DNA of 12,924 nt, taken from contig JAYYOR010000019.1 of NCBI GenBank assembly GCA_036130055.1, positions 1 through 12,924 of the forward strand, in the 5' to 3' direction. Position numbers and translations under genes: made by a program. Source of the DNA: TMED69 sp036130055 (GTDB lineage Bacteria; Pseudomonadota; Gammaproteobacteria; Ga0077536). Positions 1-7,947 of the stretch are shown piece by piece; position 1 is the stretch's first letter, and each line of letters opens with the position of its first letter. A model generated the notes under the pieces. That model saw nothing but the letters and a program-made list of their open reading frames with translations. It made no database searches and was not told where the DNA came from.

Positions 1-629
1 GTGAAATATTAGCAGGACGGGATTTAGAAGGAGGAGGTACCTGGCTAGGAATCTCCAATTCGGGAAAAATAGCAGCACTTACTAATTTTCCGTCAACAAA
101 AACATCGCCGCAAAAGCCCATGTCAAGAGGACTAATAGTCAGAGATTTTCTGATACAAAATGTAGAAGCTGAAGAATATATTGGTTCATTAGCAAATCGA
201 AATGATGAATTTTCAGGTTACAATCTGCTTTTAGGACGAATCGACAATCTAAATATCTATTCCAACGTAATATCGAAAAACCAGGTCTTAGATGATGGAA
301 TTCACGTAATGACAAACACTTTTTTCGACGAAACTTGGCCAAAGGGAAGTAGATTAATCGACAAGTTCAAGGCAATATCAAGTGACGACTCATCTGAACT
401 TATAACAAAATGTTTTAATATTCTTGGACCGAACAATGGTAATCTTTCATTACAGTATTCTTATAGAAACTCGATTTTCATAACTGGCGACTCCTATGGC
501 ACTAGATCATCCAGTGTGATATTGTTTCATTCGAATGGTAATATCGAGTTTCACGAGAAATCTTTTAATAAATACCAGAGAGTCACAGGTAAAAAAAAGT
601 TTATCTTAAAAAATGGAAAGGTCACATAA
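1..629 (+). CDS. TANGO2/NRDE-family protein, 5' end missing
   Basis: The reading frame is open from base 3, so the gene starts before the window; the ATG at 120 is an internal methionine. The visible 208 residues begin with the family signature ILAGRDLEGGGTWLGI, followed by ALTNF at visible residues 25-29. Next come SRGLIVRDFL, YNLLLG, a DGIHVMTN block followed by WPK, and near the C-terminus YGTRSS. This is the order of the TANGO2 (DUF833) family, whose start normally carries a Cys-rich MCLI and an NRDE motif; about 45-50 residues are missing. TANGO2 homologues in animals and bacteria have been reported to take part in haem trafficking, but a biochemical role here is unproven. The last 17 bases overlap the egtB start, so the two are almost certainly co-transcribed. 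The family call is firm; the function is not. Confidence 0.88.
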   Translation, partial: EILAGRDLEGGGTWLGISNSGKIAALTNFPSTKTSPQKPMSRGLIVRDFLIQNVEAEEYIGSLANRNDEFSGYNLLLGRIDNLNIYSNVISKNQVLDDGIHVMTNTFFDETWPKGSRLIDKFKAISSDDSSELITKCFNILGPNNGNLSLQYSYRNSIFITGDSYGTRSSSVILFHSNGNIEFHEKSFNKYQRVTGKKKFILKNGKVT

Positions 630-1887
630 AATCACGGAACTTTCAGATTACCAATTCCTCAACTCCTTAAGTTCGGAAGAAATAACCCGTGAATATTCAA
701 AAGTTCGCGCTTTTACCGAGAAGCTTCTCAAACCATTATCGCCAGAAGACGCATGTGGGCAATCGATGCCTGATTGTAGTCCCGCAAAATGGCACGCAGC
801 TCATACAACATGGTTTTTCGAAACCTTTATACTTAAAAGTTTGTTAAAAAACTATAAACCTTTTGATGAAAAATATGAGTACATGTTTAATTCATATTAT
901 AATTCTATTGGTAAACAATATCCTAGAGCCGAAAGGGGGCTAATTACTCGTCCCTCATTACACGAAATCTTAGAATACAGAGACTTCGTCGATCGCAAAA
1001 TTTGCGATTTAATAGAGAATGCCGATAACTCTTTTCTTAATATAGTTGTACTTGGATTAAATCACGAGCAACAACATCAAGAACTTTTATTAATGGACAT
1101 AAAAAATCTATTTTCGCTCAACCCTTGTCAACCGGCATATCGAACCAGTAGACCTATCAAAAACAAAAAAGTGCATTGCGAGTGGAATGAATTTCCAGGT
1201 GGAGAACACGAATTTGGTTGTAGCAATAAACAGTTTTGTTTTGACAATGAAACACCTTTATTCAAACAGATCGTTTCTCCTTTTAAGGTGGCCTCCCAAC
1301 TAGTAAAAAACGGAGACTACTTAAAATTTATTGAGGCAGGCGGATATAAAAATCCCGAATTCTGGTTAGCTGATGGTTGGGATTTTATTAAAAAAAATAA
1401 AATTAATAGCCCACTTTATTGGAAGCGGAAACAAAGTTCTTGGTATGAATTTACGCTGTTTGGAGATATAGAGCTACTACTCCATTTGCCGGTTTGTCAC
1501 ATTAGTTTTTTTGAGGCTGACGCTTATGCTACTTGGAAGAACTGCAGATTACCAACAGAGTTCGAAATTGAAATTGCCGCTAAAAGCGCTGAGCCTTTGC
1601 AGCATGAAGTGCAGATGCATCCAGAAGGAGGCAATTCCCGATTTTTCGATGATTTCTATTCAAACGTATGGCAATGGACTAACTCCGCTTATCTTCCTTT
1701 TCCAGGCTTTAAGCCCGAGATTGGTGCGATCGGTGAATATAATGGTAAGTTTATGAGCAATCAGATGGTTTTGAAAGGAAGCTCGTGTATAACTCCTCCC
1801 CATCATTCTCGTCCTTCATATCGAAACTTTTTTTATCCGCACCAAAGATGGCCATTCACCGGAATCAGGCTTGCTCACGACATATAA
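613..1887 (+). CDS. egtB: Ergothioneine biosynthesis sulfoxide synthase EgtB
   Basis: EgtB is a non-haem iron enzyme that uses O2 to join hercynine (trimethylhistidine) to a thiol donor, cysteine or gamma-glutamylcysteine, making the sulfoxide precursor of ergothioneine. The 424 residues match the usual length. The N-terminal DinB-like domain (about 22-160) has AHTTWFFE with H64, and HEQQHQE with H151 and H155, the expected three iron-binding histidines. RAERGL (106-110) is also typical. The C-terminal FGE-sulfatase fold (about 190-420) has CRLPTEFE (311-318), VWQWT with PFPGF (352-366) and the closing RPSYRNFF with FTGIRLA (400-421). The start is certain because the only upstream in-frame codons lead to a TAA at 607. 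No Shine-Dalgarno precedes it, and the start lies within the TANGO2-family gene, which suggests translational coupling. The usual partner egtD is not next to it. Specificity for the thiol donor cannot be read safely here. Confidence 0.93.
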   Translation: MERSHKITELSDYQFLNSLSSEEITREYSKVRAFTEKLLKPLSPEDACGQSMPDCSPAKWHAAHTTWFFETFILKSLLKNYKPFDEKYEYMFNSYYNSIGKQYPRAERGLITRPSLHEILEYRDFVDRKICDLIENADNSFLNIVVLGLNHEQQHQELLLMDIKNLFSLNPCQPAYRTSRPIKNKKVHCEWNEFPGGEHEFGCSNKQFCFDNETPLFKQIVSPFKVASQLVKNGDYLKFIEAGGYKNPEFWLADGWDFIKKNKINSPLYWKRKQSSWYEFTLFGDIELLLHLPVCHISFFEADAYATWKNCRLPTEFEIEIAAKSAEPLQHEVQMHPEGGNSRFFDDFYSNVWQWTNSAYLPFPGFKPEIGAIGEYNGKFMSNQMVLKGSSCITPPHHSRPSYRNFFYPHQRWPFTGIRLAHDI

Positions 1888-1892
1888 TTAAT

Positions 1893-2420
1893 TCAATCTA
1901 GCTCTTCAAAAAGATCCTGTCTGCTGTTATTAACTTTCGCATCTTTTGTCCAATATTTCTTCGCCCATATTCCACTGTAATGCTCCTTTCCAACAGGAAA
2001 CCGCCAGGTTCGGACTTCTGAATCTATAATTGAGACGGAACATAAAGCTCTTGGTTGATCAATTGTGCCGTCAACATATTCGTCTGAATTATCCACGTAT
2101 CTGGAGCAAATTCTTCTATATAAATCTCGCCATTTGTCATCGAGACCAACTTCGTATTCAATATTAGCCTTACCCCTTATAACTATTTTGCGGCAAGGGA
2201 GAGCAGTTTCATCGATACTGAGTCCAACTTTGCCATTTTCGCGAATGTGTTTTAACCATTCTGAATGTTGACGAGGCGTGAACCATAACTTTTCGCGCTC
2301 GAATACAAACCAGATAGGAGTAACAAGTGGCGCTCCATTTTCATCGACTGTACCTATTCGGCAAATCATGTTCTTTTCGTTTAGGAACTCATGAGTTTCC
2401 TCTTCGTTTAACTTTGGCAT
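1893..2420 (-). CDS. PNPOx-like split-barrel flavin/F420-binding protein
   Basis: A 175-residue protein of the pyridoxamine 5'-phosphate oxidase-like fold. The fold shows as MICRIGTVDENGAPLVTPIWFVF (18-40, the first barrel strands), KLWFTPR with the following HSEWLKHIRENGKVGLSID (45-70), and RKIVIRGKANIE (77-88). Proteins of this class bind FMN, F420 or haem and include oxidoreductases of unknown substrate; true PdxH is longer and has a C-terminal PLP-binding motif not seen here. I chose the ATG at 2420 over a TTG three codons upstream because a purine-rich AGAG lies about 10 bases before the ATG, whereas before the TTG the same purine run is immediately adjacent. It lies 29 bases after the phosphatase gene on the same strand, so it is probably the second gene of that operon. 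Its end is only 5 bases from the convergent egtB stop. The substrate is unknown. Confidence 0.8.
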   Translation of the reverse strand: MPKLNEEETHEFLNEKNMICRIGTVDENGAPLVTPIWFVFEREKLWFTPRQHSEWLKHIRENGKVGLSIDETALPCRKIVIRGKANIEYEVGLDDKWRDLYRRICSRYVDNSDEYVDGTIDQPRALCSVSIIDSEVRTWRFPVGKEHYSGIWAKKYWTKDAKVNNSRQDLFEELD

Positions 2421-2449
2421 TTTCTTCAATCTCTTTTTTATTTTACAGG

Positions 2450-3241
2450 TTACGTAGCGGGAGCCAAAAATTCAAGAGCTTGATCCAATAATTCTTGCGA
2501 GGAAGCCGCTACAATTTGGCCACCTGCCCTCACTGGGTCACCATTCCAATGGGCAACAAAGGCCCCCGACGATTCTATTATAGGGACCAGAGCGGCTATA
2601 TCACAGAATTTTAAATTTGCCTCAACAACCAAGTCAACAAGTCCTAATGCAAGTAGGCAATATCCGTAACAATCAGCTCCAAATCTAGTCATTCTTGATT
2701 GTTCTGAGAGTTTTACGAAACATTCCAACTCGATTCCCGGCTGAAACATATCCGGTGTTGTTGAGAATAAAATCGAACGACTCAGTTCGGTTGTTGAACC
2801 AGCCTGCAAGACTTTAGTACCGAACCGACTATGCAACTCTGACACTCCGCCCCCACCAATAAAACAATCTCCTACGTAAGGCTGGCTCATCATGCCATAA
2901 AGCGGCTTACCCTCGAAGGTTAGTCCAATAAGTGTGCCCCATGTAGGCATCCCAGTAATATATGAGCGTGTTCCGTCAATCGGATCTATGATCCACGACC
3001 ACTGGCTCTCGCCGGCTACTACTCCATGCTCCTCACCTATGATCCCGTGATTTGGAAACCTAATTCTTATTTGCTCGGAAATTACTTCTTCTGTTTTCAG
3101 ATCAATGATAGTCACTGGATCAAAGTCAGAACTCTCTGTTTTGTCGGTTACCTCATTATAGTTTCGAAAACCACCCAACGATATTTTCGACGCGCATTCT
3201 TCAAGATGTAACAAAAATTCTTTTATTTCATTTGATTCCAT
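2450..3241 (-). CDS. Inositol monophosphatase-family phosphatase, HisN-like (putative histidinol-phosphatase)
   Basis: A 263-residue member of the Mg-dependent, Li-sensitive phosphatase superfamily. Metal-site motifs are present: DPVT (41-44), GEEHG (69-73), DPIDGT (86-91, with D86 and D89) and CDIAA (213-217, with D214 in the usual WDxAA position). The stretch RSYITGMPTWGTLIGL and GMMSQPYVGDCF resembles the HisN branch, which removes phosphate from L-histidinol phosphate in histidine synthesis; inositol-1-phosphate or other sugar phosphates remain possible. The start is the ATG at 3241 because AGGAAAGG lies 5 bases upstream; the longer frame begins with TTG at 3310 and adds 23 poorly conserved residues. 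It is first in a two-gene unit with the PNPOx-like gene and diverges from the RND permease. Confidence 0.85.
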   Translation of the reverse strand: MESNEIKEFLLHLEECASKISLGGFRNYNEVTDKTESSDFDPVTIIDLKTEEVISEQIRIRFPNHGIIGEEHGVVAGESQWSWIIDPIDGTRSYITGMPTWGTLIGLTFEGKPLYGMMSQPYVGDCFIGGGGVSELHSRFGTKVLQAGSTTELSRSILFSTTPDMFQPGIELECFVKLSEQSRMTRFGADCYGYCLLALGLVDLVVEANLKFCDIAALVPIIESSGAFVAHWNGDPVRAGGQIVAASSQELLDQALEFLAPAT

Positions 3242-3246
3242 CTTAA

Positions 3247-3254
3247 CCTTTCCT
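3247..3254 (-). promoter_or_regulatory. Shine-Dalgarno of the HisN-like phosphatase gene
   Basis: On the minus strand AGGAAAGG sits 5 bases before the ATG at 3241. It decides the start against the upstream in-frame TTG at 3310, which would place this ribosome-binding site inside the coding region. Confidence 0.75.
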
Positions 3255-3260
3255 ACAAGT

Positions 3261-3289
3261 TTGATGCATAAGGATAGCTGAGTTAAAAT
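3261..3289 (+). promoter_or_regulatory. Candidate sigma-70 promoter for the RND permease gene
   Basis: TTGATG (3261-3266) and TAAAAT (3284-3289) are separated by exactly 17 bases and match the -35 and -10 consensus at 4 of 6 and 5 of 6 positions. Transcription would begin near 3296 and leave a leader of about 65 bases before the ATG at 3361. The site lies in the 119-base divergent gap; I found no comparably good minus-strand promoter for the phosphatase operon in the same gap. AT-rich DNA makes chance matches common. Confidence 0.5.
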
Positions 3290-3360
3290 CACAAGTCTAA
3301 GACATAACAACTTTAATAGACAAGGTTAATCAACAAACCGCTCTGAATTAAACAAGATTT

Positions 3361-5862
3361 ATGAAGAATTTTTTTTACAATATATACCAAAAGTTTGTGC
3401 TTGAACGGCCATATATTTGTCTATTATTTCTCCTTATTATCGGAACTTTTACCCAGTCGGGACTGAAACATTTTAAGCTTGACGCATCAATTGACGCTTT
3501 AATATTAGAAAGTGATCCTGATTTAAGCCTCTTCAGAGACTTAATATCAGAATACGAAACCAAAGAGTTTGTTTTTATTGCAATTAAGCATGATGAAGAT
3601 TTTTTATCATTGAATAGCCGTAACCTTACGGCAGCTATGGTGGATGATATCAGGACTATTGATGGTGTTTCTGACGTAGTTTCAATAATGGATGTCCCAT
3701 TAGTTACAAATAATCCTGAAACCACGTTGGCAGGGCTAGCCGCTAATTTTAAAACCCTGAGAATGAGCAATGTTGACCTTGAAAGGGCTCGAGCCGAATT
3801 AACCAGCAGTCCTTTTTATAAAGATTTAGTGGTAAATTCTGAAGGAACAGTGTCATCAGTTGCAGTTTATTTAACTCCTCATGAAAAATTTTTTATTAGC
3901 CGGAATGAAAGAAATAATTTTTTAAATTTAAAACAAAACAACAAACTTACTTCGGAGCAAAAAAATCGATTCGAAGAGGTAAATGCAACGTACGAAAAAG
4001 CAAAAAATGAAGCTATAAAAAAAACACGAGGAACCCTGGCTGGCATTAGAGATGTATTAGATAAACATCAAAGCAAAACATCCTCCAAACTATATATCGG
4101 AGGACTACCTCTAATTGTTGAAGATGTAACGACTTATATAAAAGGTGATCTCATTAATTTCGGTGGAGGCGTATTTTTTTTCCTCATTTTTATGCTTTCC
4201 CTAATTTTCCGAGAACCCAAATGGGTAATCTTACCGCTAACGAGTTGTATCTATGCCGGAGTGACAATGCTTGGTTTTCTAGGTCTTATTGGATGGAAGG
4301 TGACAGTTATCTCATCTAATTTCATTGCTTTAATGTTAATAATAACGATGTCTATGAATGTCCACTTGATTGTGAGGTACAGGGAGTTATTTAAAAAACT
4401 ACCTAACTCAAACCAACTTGAACTTGTAAAACTAACAATCGAAAAAATGGCGCGACCGTGCGCTTACACCGCAATTACAACCATAATTGCTTTTCTATCA
4501 CTTCTTATGGCAGATATAAAACCAGTGATAGATTTTGGATTAATGATGACTTTTGGTCTGATCGTGGTTTATTTAACAACCTTCCTATTGTTTCCATCTT
4601 TATTGATGCTAACAAATAAAGCTCCATCGAAATCCTCAAGTGGCCTTAGTTCCTTTTTACAGCTTACTACCTTATTAGGTAAGTTAACTGAAAATAACCA
4701 GAAAGCTATAACAACTGTTTGTTTGCTTCTACTTATATTCGGTATTTTAGGAATTAATCGTCTACAGGTTGAAAATAGTTTCGTTTCGTATTTTGACAAA
4801 GATACCGATATTTATAAAGGACTCTCGCTCATCGATCGTGAATTAGGTGGAACCACTCCTTTGGAAATAATATTAACGTTTAAAGAAGATAGCGACTCTC
4901 TAGATGACGATTTTATGGAAGATGGACTTGCCGAATTGTTTAACGATTTAGATGAAGATTGCCTTGATTCTTGCTCCAACGAGGAAACTTGGTTTACGCA
5001 GTATAAAATAGAAAAGATTTCGGAAGTTCATAAATACCTGGAAAAACAAGAGGAAATCGGAAAGGTAATGTCGCTATATTCAACCATTAAAGTTGCTGAA
5101 ACGGTAAAAGGAGAGCCGCTTGAACCGTTCGAAATGAACATTGCAAACCAAAGGCTTCCAGAATTAGTGAAATCACAAATAATCAATCCATATGTATCGT
5201 TCTCAGCGAACCAGGCTCGAATCACGACTAGGATTATTGATACTTATGATGGTTTGGAAAGGCGCGAACTGTTAGAAAGAATAAGTAACGAGCTCGAGGC
5301 TAACCTTGGGTTAACAGCCGAGGAATATAAAGTTTCTGGGCTTTTGGTTTTATATAACAATGTGCTTCAAAGCCTTTTTACGTCGCAGATCCTTACTCTT
5401 GGGTTTGTAATGGCTGGGATTTTATTTACCATGATGCTACTGTTCCGATCAGTAACCGTGGCTATCATTGGTCTCATCCCCAATCTTTTAGCAGCTATTG
5501 TAATTTTGGGCTTTATGGGCTGGATGGACATACCATTAGATATTATGACAATCACAATTGCGGCTATAACTGTGGGGATCGCGGTAGATAACTGCATACA
5601 CTATTTATATCGATTTAAGGCGGAACTTAGCAAAAATAGCGATCCAGTAGTAAACATGCATTTCTGTCACAATAATATAGCCCACGCTCTTTTTTATACA
5701 ACAATAACAATCGTGTTCGGGTTTTCAATCTTAACATTGTCAAACTTTATCCCAACGATATTGTTCGGCTTGCTTACTGCTTTAGCAATGATATTAGCCT
5801 TGCTTGGGGCTTTGACAATAATGCCGCTACTTCTCCTGAAGATAAGGCCATTCCCAAATTAA
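3361..5862 (+). CDS. RND/MMPL-superfamily inner-membrane permease
   Basis: An 833-residue protein with the two-fold layout of the RND superfamily. One helix at about 17-30 precedes a large extracytoplasmic domain (31-262) and five helices (about 264-283, 287-308, 315-335, 367-383, 391-413). The pattern repeats: a helix at 448-465, a second domain (466-670) and five helices (about 674-695, 699-718, 727-746, 776-795, 798-825). The second half has GIAVDNCIHYLYRF (739-752) with D743, the membrane aspartate used for proton coupling in this superfamily; the matching place in the first half, MSMNVHLIVRY (330-340), has none. At 833 residues it resembles MMPL/predicted-exporter proteins rather than the roughly 1,000-residue AcrB pumps, and no membrane-fusion partner is adjacent. 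Its substrate is unknown; lipids or hydrophobic compounds are plausible. No clear Shine-Dalgarno precedes the ATG. Confidence 0.88.
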   Translation: MKNFFYNIYQKFVLERPYICLLFLLIIGTFTQSGLKHFKLDASIDALILESDPDLSLFRDLISEYETKEFVFIAIKHDEDFLSLNSRNLTAAMVDDIRTIDGVSDVVSIMDVPLVTNNPETTLAGLAANFKTLRMSNVDLERARAELTSSPFYKDLVVNSEGTVSSVAVYLTPHEKFFISRNERNNFLNLKQNNKLTSEQKNRFEEVNATYEKAKNEAIKKTRGTLAGIRDVLDKHQSKTSSKLYIGGLPLIVEDVTTYIKGDLINFGGGVFFFLIFMLSLIFREPKWVILPLTSCIYAGVTMLGFLGLIGWKVTVISSNFIALMLIITMSMNVHLIVRYRELFKKLPNSNQLELVKLTIEKMARPCAYTAITTIIAFLSLLMADIKPVIDFGLMMTFGLIVVYLTTFLLFPSLLMLTNKAPSKSSSGLSSFLQLTTLLGKLTENNQKAITTVCLLLLIFGILGINRLQVENSFVSYFDKDTDIYKGLSLIDRELGGTTPLEIILTFKEDSDSLDDDFMEDGLAELFNDLDEDCLDSCSNEETWFTQYKIEKISEVHKYLEKQEEIGKVMSLYSTIKVAETVKGEPLEPFEMNIANQRLPELVKSQIINPYVSFSANQARITTRIIDTYDGLERRELLERISNELEANLGLTAEEYKVSGLLVLYNNVLQSLFTSQILTLGFVMAGILFTMMLLFRSVTVAIIGLIPNLLAAIVILGFMGWMDIPLDIMTITIAAITVGIAVDNCIHYLYRFKAELSKNSDPVVNMHFCHNNIAHALFYTTITIVFGFSILTLSNFIPTILFGLLTALAMILALLGALTIMPLLLLKIRPFPN

Positions 5863-5874
5863 CGATACAATTTA

Positions 5875-7263
5875 TTATTGAACGTCTTCTTTTGTTACCC
5901 AGTCTAAAGCCTCATTCATAGACCGCTTGAATTTGTCAAATAACTCATCTATTTGAGATTCAGTGATTATTAAAGGGGGACAAAATGCGATCACATCACC
6001 AATAGCCCTGCATATCAGCCCGTTTTTTTGGCAGATGGAAAGGATTTTATTACCGACTAAACCCGGCGATTTAAAACCACTTTTTTTCGTTTTATCGGCT
6101 ACAAGTTCGGCAGCTCCTATCAATCCTATGCCACGAACCTCACCAACTAGGGGATGTTCAGAGAATTCACTAAAGCGGCTCTGGAACTTCGGTGCAAGCT
6201 TAGCCGCATGCTCAAATATATGTTCCCTTTCATAAATTTCAAGTGTCTTTAAAGCAACAGCGCAGGCCACAGGATGGCCGCCCCACGTATAACCATGACC
6301 AAAAATTCCCATTCCGCTTGAGGCACTCTGGATAACTTCATACATATTGCTCTTCAGGACAACTGCACTCAAGGGCAAGTACGCGGAGGTGATTGCTTTT
6401 GCCAAAGAAATGGAATCCGGCTCTAAGCCGAAGGTTTGCATGCCGAATGGTCGGCCGGTTCTACCGAATCCGCAAACTACTTCGTCATCTATGAACAATA
6501 TGTCGTATTTTTTGAGGATTGGTTGGATTTTCTCAAAGTAACCGTCAGATGGCAAAATAACCCCTCCAGCTCCCATCAATGGCTCGGCAATGAATGCCGC
6601 TATTGTGTCTGGGTCCTCCCTCAAAATCAGCTCTTCGAGATTTTCAGCCATCCTTGTCGAGAACTCTTCCTCTGATTCACCATCTAAACCGTTTCGCCAG
6701 AAATGAGGAGTCTCAGCATGAATAAACCTACCGCCCTCAAGAGGCAAGTCAAATCCCGCGTGAGATGGCGGAAGCCCTGTTAAACTGGCTGTTCCTAGGG
6801 TAATCCCGTGATAAGCCTTAAGTCGGCTAATTATTTTCTTTTTCTTTGGCCGGCCAAGCACGTTATTGTAATACCAAGCCATCTTTATTTGAGTATCGTT
6901 TGCGTCCGAGCCTGAATTTCCGAAAAAAACCTTGGAGTTACCAAGGGGCACCATTTGGTTTAAAGCCTCGGCTAGTTCTATGCCTACGTCGTAACTTTTG
7001 CTTGCGAACAACTGAGCATAAGAGAGTTTTTTTATTTGCTCATATGCCGCTTGCGCCAGCTCCTCGTTTCCATAACCCAAAGAGGTACACCATAAGCCCG
7101 CCATACCTTCTAGATATTTATTACCGTCATTATCATAAATGTAAACACCTTTGGCTCGCTCCAAAACAATGGGGCCTTGCTTGAGATGGCTTCCCTGGTG
7201 AGTCCATGGATGAAGAATGTTGTCGATGTCTTTTTGAAAAAGATCTGATTCTTTAGTGGCCAT
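5875..7263 (-). CDS. Class III (omega-amino acid:pyruvate type) aminotransferase
   Basis: A PLP-dependent enzyme of 462 residues, the normal family length. Motifs in order: GLWCTSLGYG (56-65, substrate-side loop), NSGSDAND (116-123, phosphate binding), AYHG (150-153, ring stacking), DDEVVCGFGRTG (259-270, with D260 contacting the pyridine nitrogen) and SLAKAITSAYLP (286-297, with K289 as the Schiff-base lysine). GYTWGGHPVACA (325-336) completes the site. GLWCTSLGYG and FWRNG resemble the branch that moves an amino group from beta-alanine, taurine, putrescine or related amines to pyruvate; the donor cannot be told. AAAGG lies about 9 bases before the ATG. It follows the DUF3833 gene by 61 bases on the same strand; a weak TATAAA there (7283-7288, minus strand) may give it its own promoter. 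Its stop is 12 bases from the convergent permease stop. Confidence 0.9.
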   Translation of the reverse strand: MATKESDLFQKDIDNILHPWTHQGSHLKQGPIVLERAKGVYIYDNDGNKYLEGMAGLWCTSLGYGNEELAQAAYEQIKKLSYAQLFASKSYDVGIELAEALNQMVPLGNSKVFFGNSGSDANDTQIKMAWYYNNVLGRPKKKKIISRLKAYHGITLGTASLTGLPPSHAGFDLPLEGGRFIHAETPHFWRNGLDGESEEEFSTRMAENLEELILREDPDTIAAFIAEPLMGAGGVILPSDGYFEKIQPILKKYDILFIDDEVVCGFGRTGRPFGMQTFGLEPDSISLAKAITSAYLPLSAVVLKSNMYEVIQSASSGMGIFGHGYTWGGHPVACAVALKTLEIYEREHIFEHAAKLAPKFQSRFSEFSEHPLVGEVRGIGLIGAAELVADKTKKSGFKSPGLVGNKILSICQKNGLICRAIGDVIAFCPPLIITESQIDELFDKFKRSMNEALDWVTKEDVQ

Positions 7264-7324
7264 AAACTTAACCTTTGAAATGTTTATAGTGACCCTAGCA
7301 GAATATTGTTGGAAGGGAAAGCTT

Positions 7325-7888
7325 TCATTGTTTTTGAAGAAATAAGGTGATCTCCGCTACAGTAATCCCAAATTTTTTGAGATATGATCGATTGAACGCT
7401 ACATTGCGGTCCATCGACCATAACCAATCATCAAATTTAAGTCTTACGGTCTTTTCGCCAACCGGAACATCCATCGAATAAACCCAATTGACTGCGTTTC
7501 CATATTGCTTGCCCGTTGCCACACCAATAATGTCTCCGGCGGTCCCGGTATAATTGAGATCGTCGATTTTTGTAATTTTCCAGATGCGCTCTTGTTTCTC
7601 TCCGCTTTCTAAATATAAGAAAGTCTCGTCTAAGGTACCGTTATCGCCTTCCCAGGTACCCAATATATTCGCTTCGAATCGAGTTATGACTTTCCCGCTA
7701 CGATCCTGAATGATTCCCCAGGCCTTCACCTTCCCTTGAAAAAATTGCTCAATTATGAATGATGGCTCGCGATTCAAGTAGTCCCCTCCCTTGATTCCGT
7801 TGACGCACCCATTTAGCCAAAGACAAATTAATATAATGAGCGCAATTTTTGATAAAACAGAATAATTCATGGTATTTTTTGATAACAT
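7325..7888 (-). CDS. DUF3833-family lipoprotein
   Basis: A 187-residue predicted lipoprotein. A hydrophobic signal segment (about 11-25) ends in the lipobox LNGC with C28 as the lipidated cysteine. The next residue is Val, not Asp, so the Lol system would be expected to carry it to the outer membrane. The mature part matches DUF3833: FFQGKVKAWGIIQDRSGKV (49-67), NILGTWEGDNGTLDE (74-88), YTGTAGDIIGVATG (112-125), NWVYSMDVPV, KFDDWLWSMD (151-160) and NRSYLKKFGI. The family has no established function; its lipocalin-like strands suggest binding of a small hydrophobic ligand, which is my inference. A second ATG at 7870 (residue 7) is also possible, since neither start has a clear Shine-Dalgarno. 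It precedes the aminotransferase on the same strand. Confidence 0.85.
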   Translation of the reverse strand: MLSKNTMNYSVLSKIALIILICLWLNGCVNGIKGGDYLNREPSFIIEQFFQGKVKAWGIIQDRSGKVITRFEANILGTWEGDNGTLDETFLYLESGEKQERIWKITKIDDLNYTGTAGDIIGVATGKQYGNAVNWVYSMDVPVGEKTVRLKFDDWLWSMDRNVAFNRSYLKKFGITVAEITLFLQKQ

Positions 7889-7947
7889 GTATAAAGCTAC
7901 GCCACTTCTAGTAGGCTAGATCAATTTACCGAAAATTGAAACAAAAA

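Noticed and set aside
591..613. A8 and A6 runs near the end of the TANGO2-family gene as a programmed frameshift fusing it to EgtB
   Set aside because: A slip at the A8 run into the egtB frame meets the TAA at 607; at the A6 run a +1 shift, not the common -1, would be needed, and there is no stimulatory structure. Simple overlap explains the layout.
1905..1960. AAAAGAT and ATCTTTT arms after egtB as a terminator
   Set aside because: The arms are seven bases, nearly all A/T, with a loop of about 25 bases and no T-tract; stability would be poor.
3361..3385. T8 tract at the start of the permease gene as a phase-variation switch
   Set aside because: Tracts of eight occur several times in this AT-rich window, including inside housekeeping genes, and the frame is intact.
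7317..7326. Perfect 10-base palindrome GAAAGCTTTC at the DUF3833 stop
   Set aside because: It lies across the end of the coding region, has no loop or T-tract, and is likely chance in AT-rich DNA.
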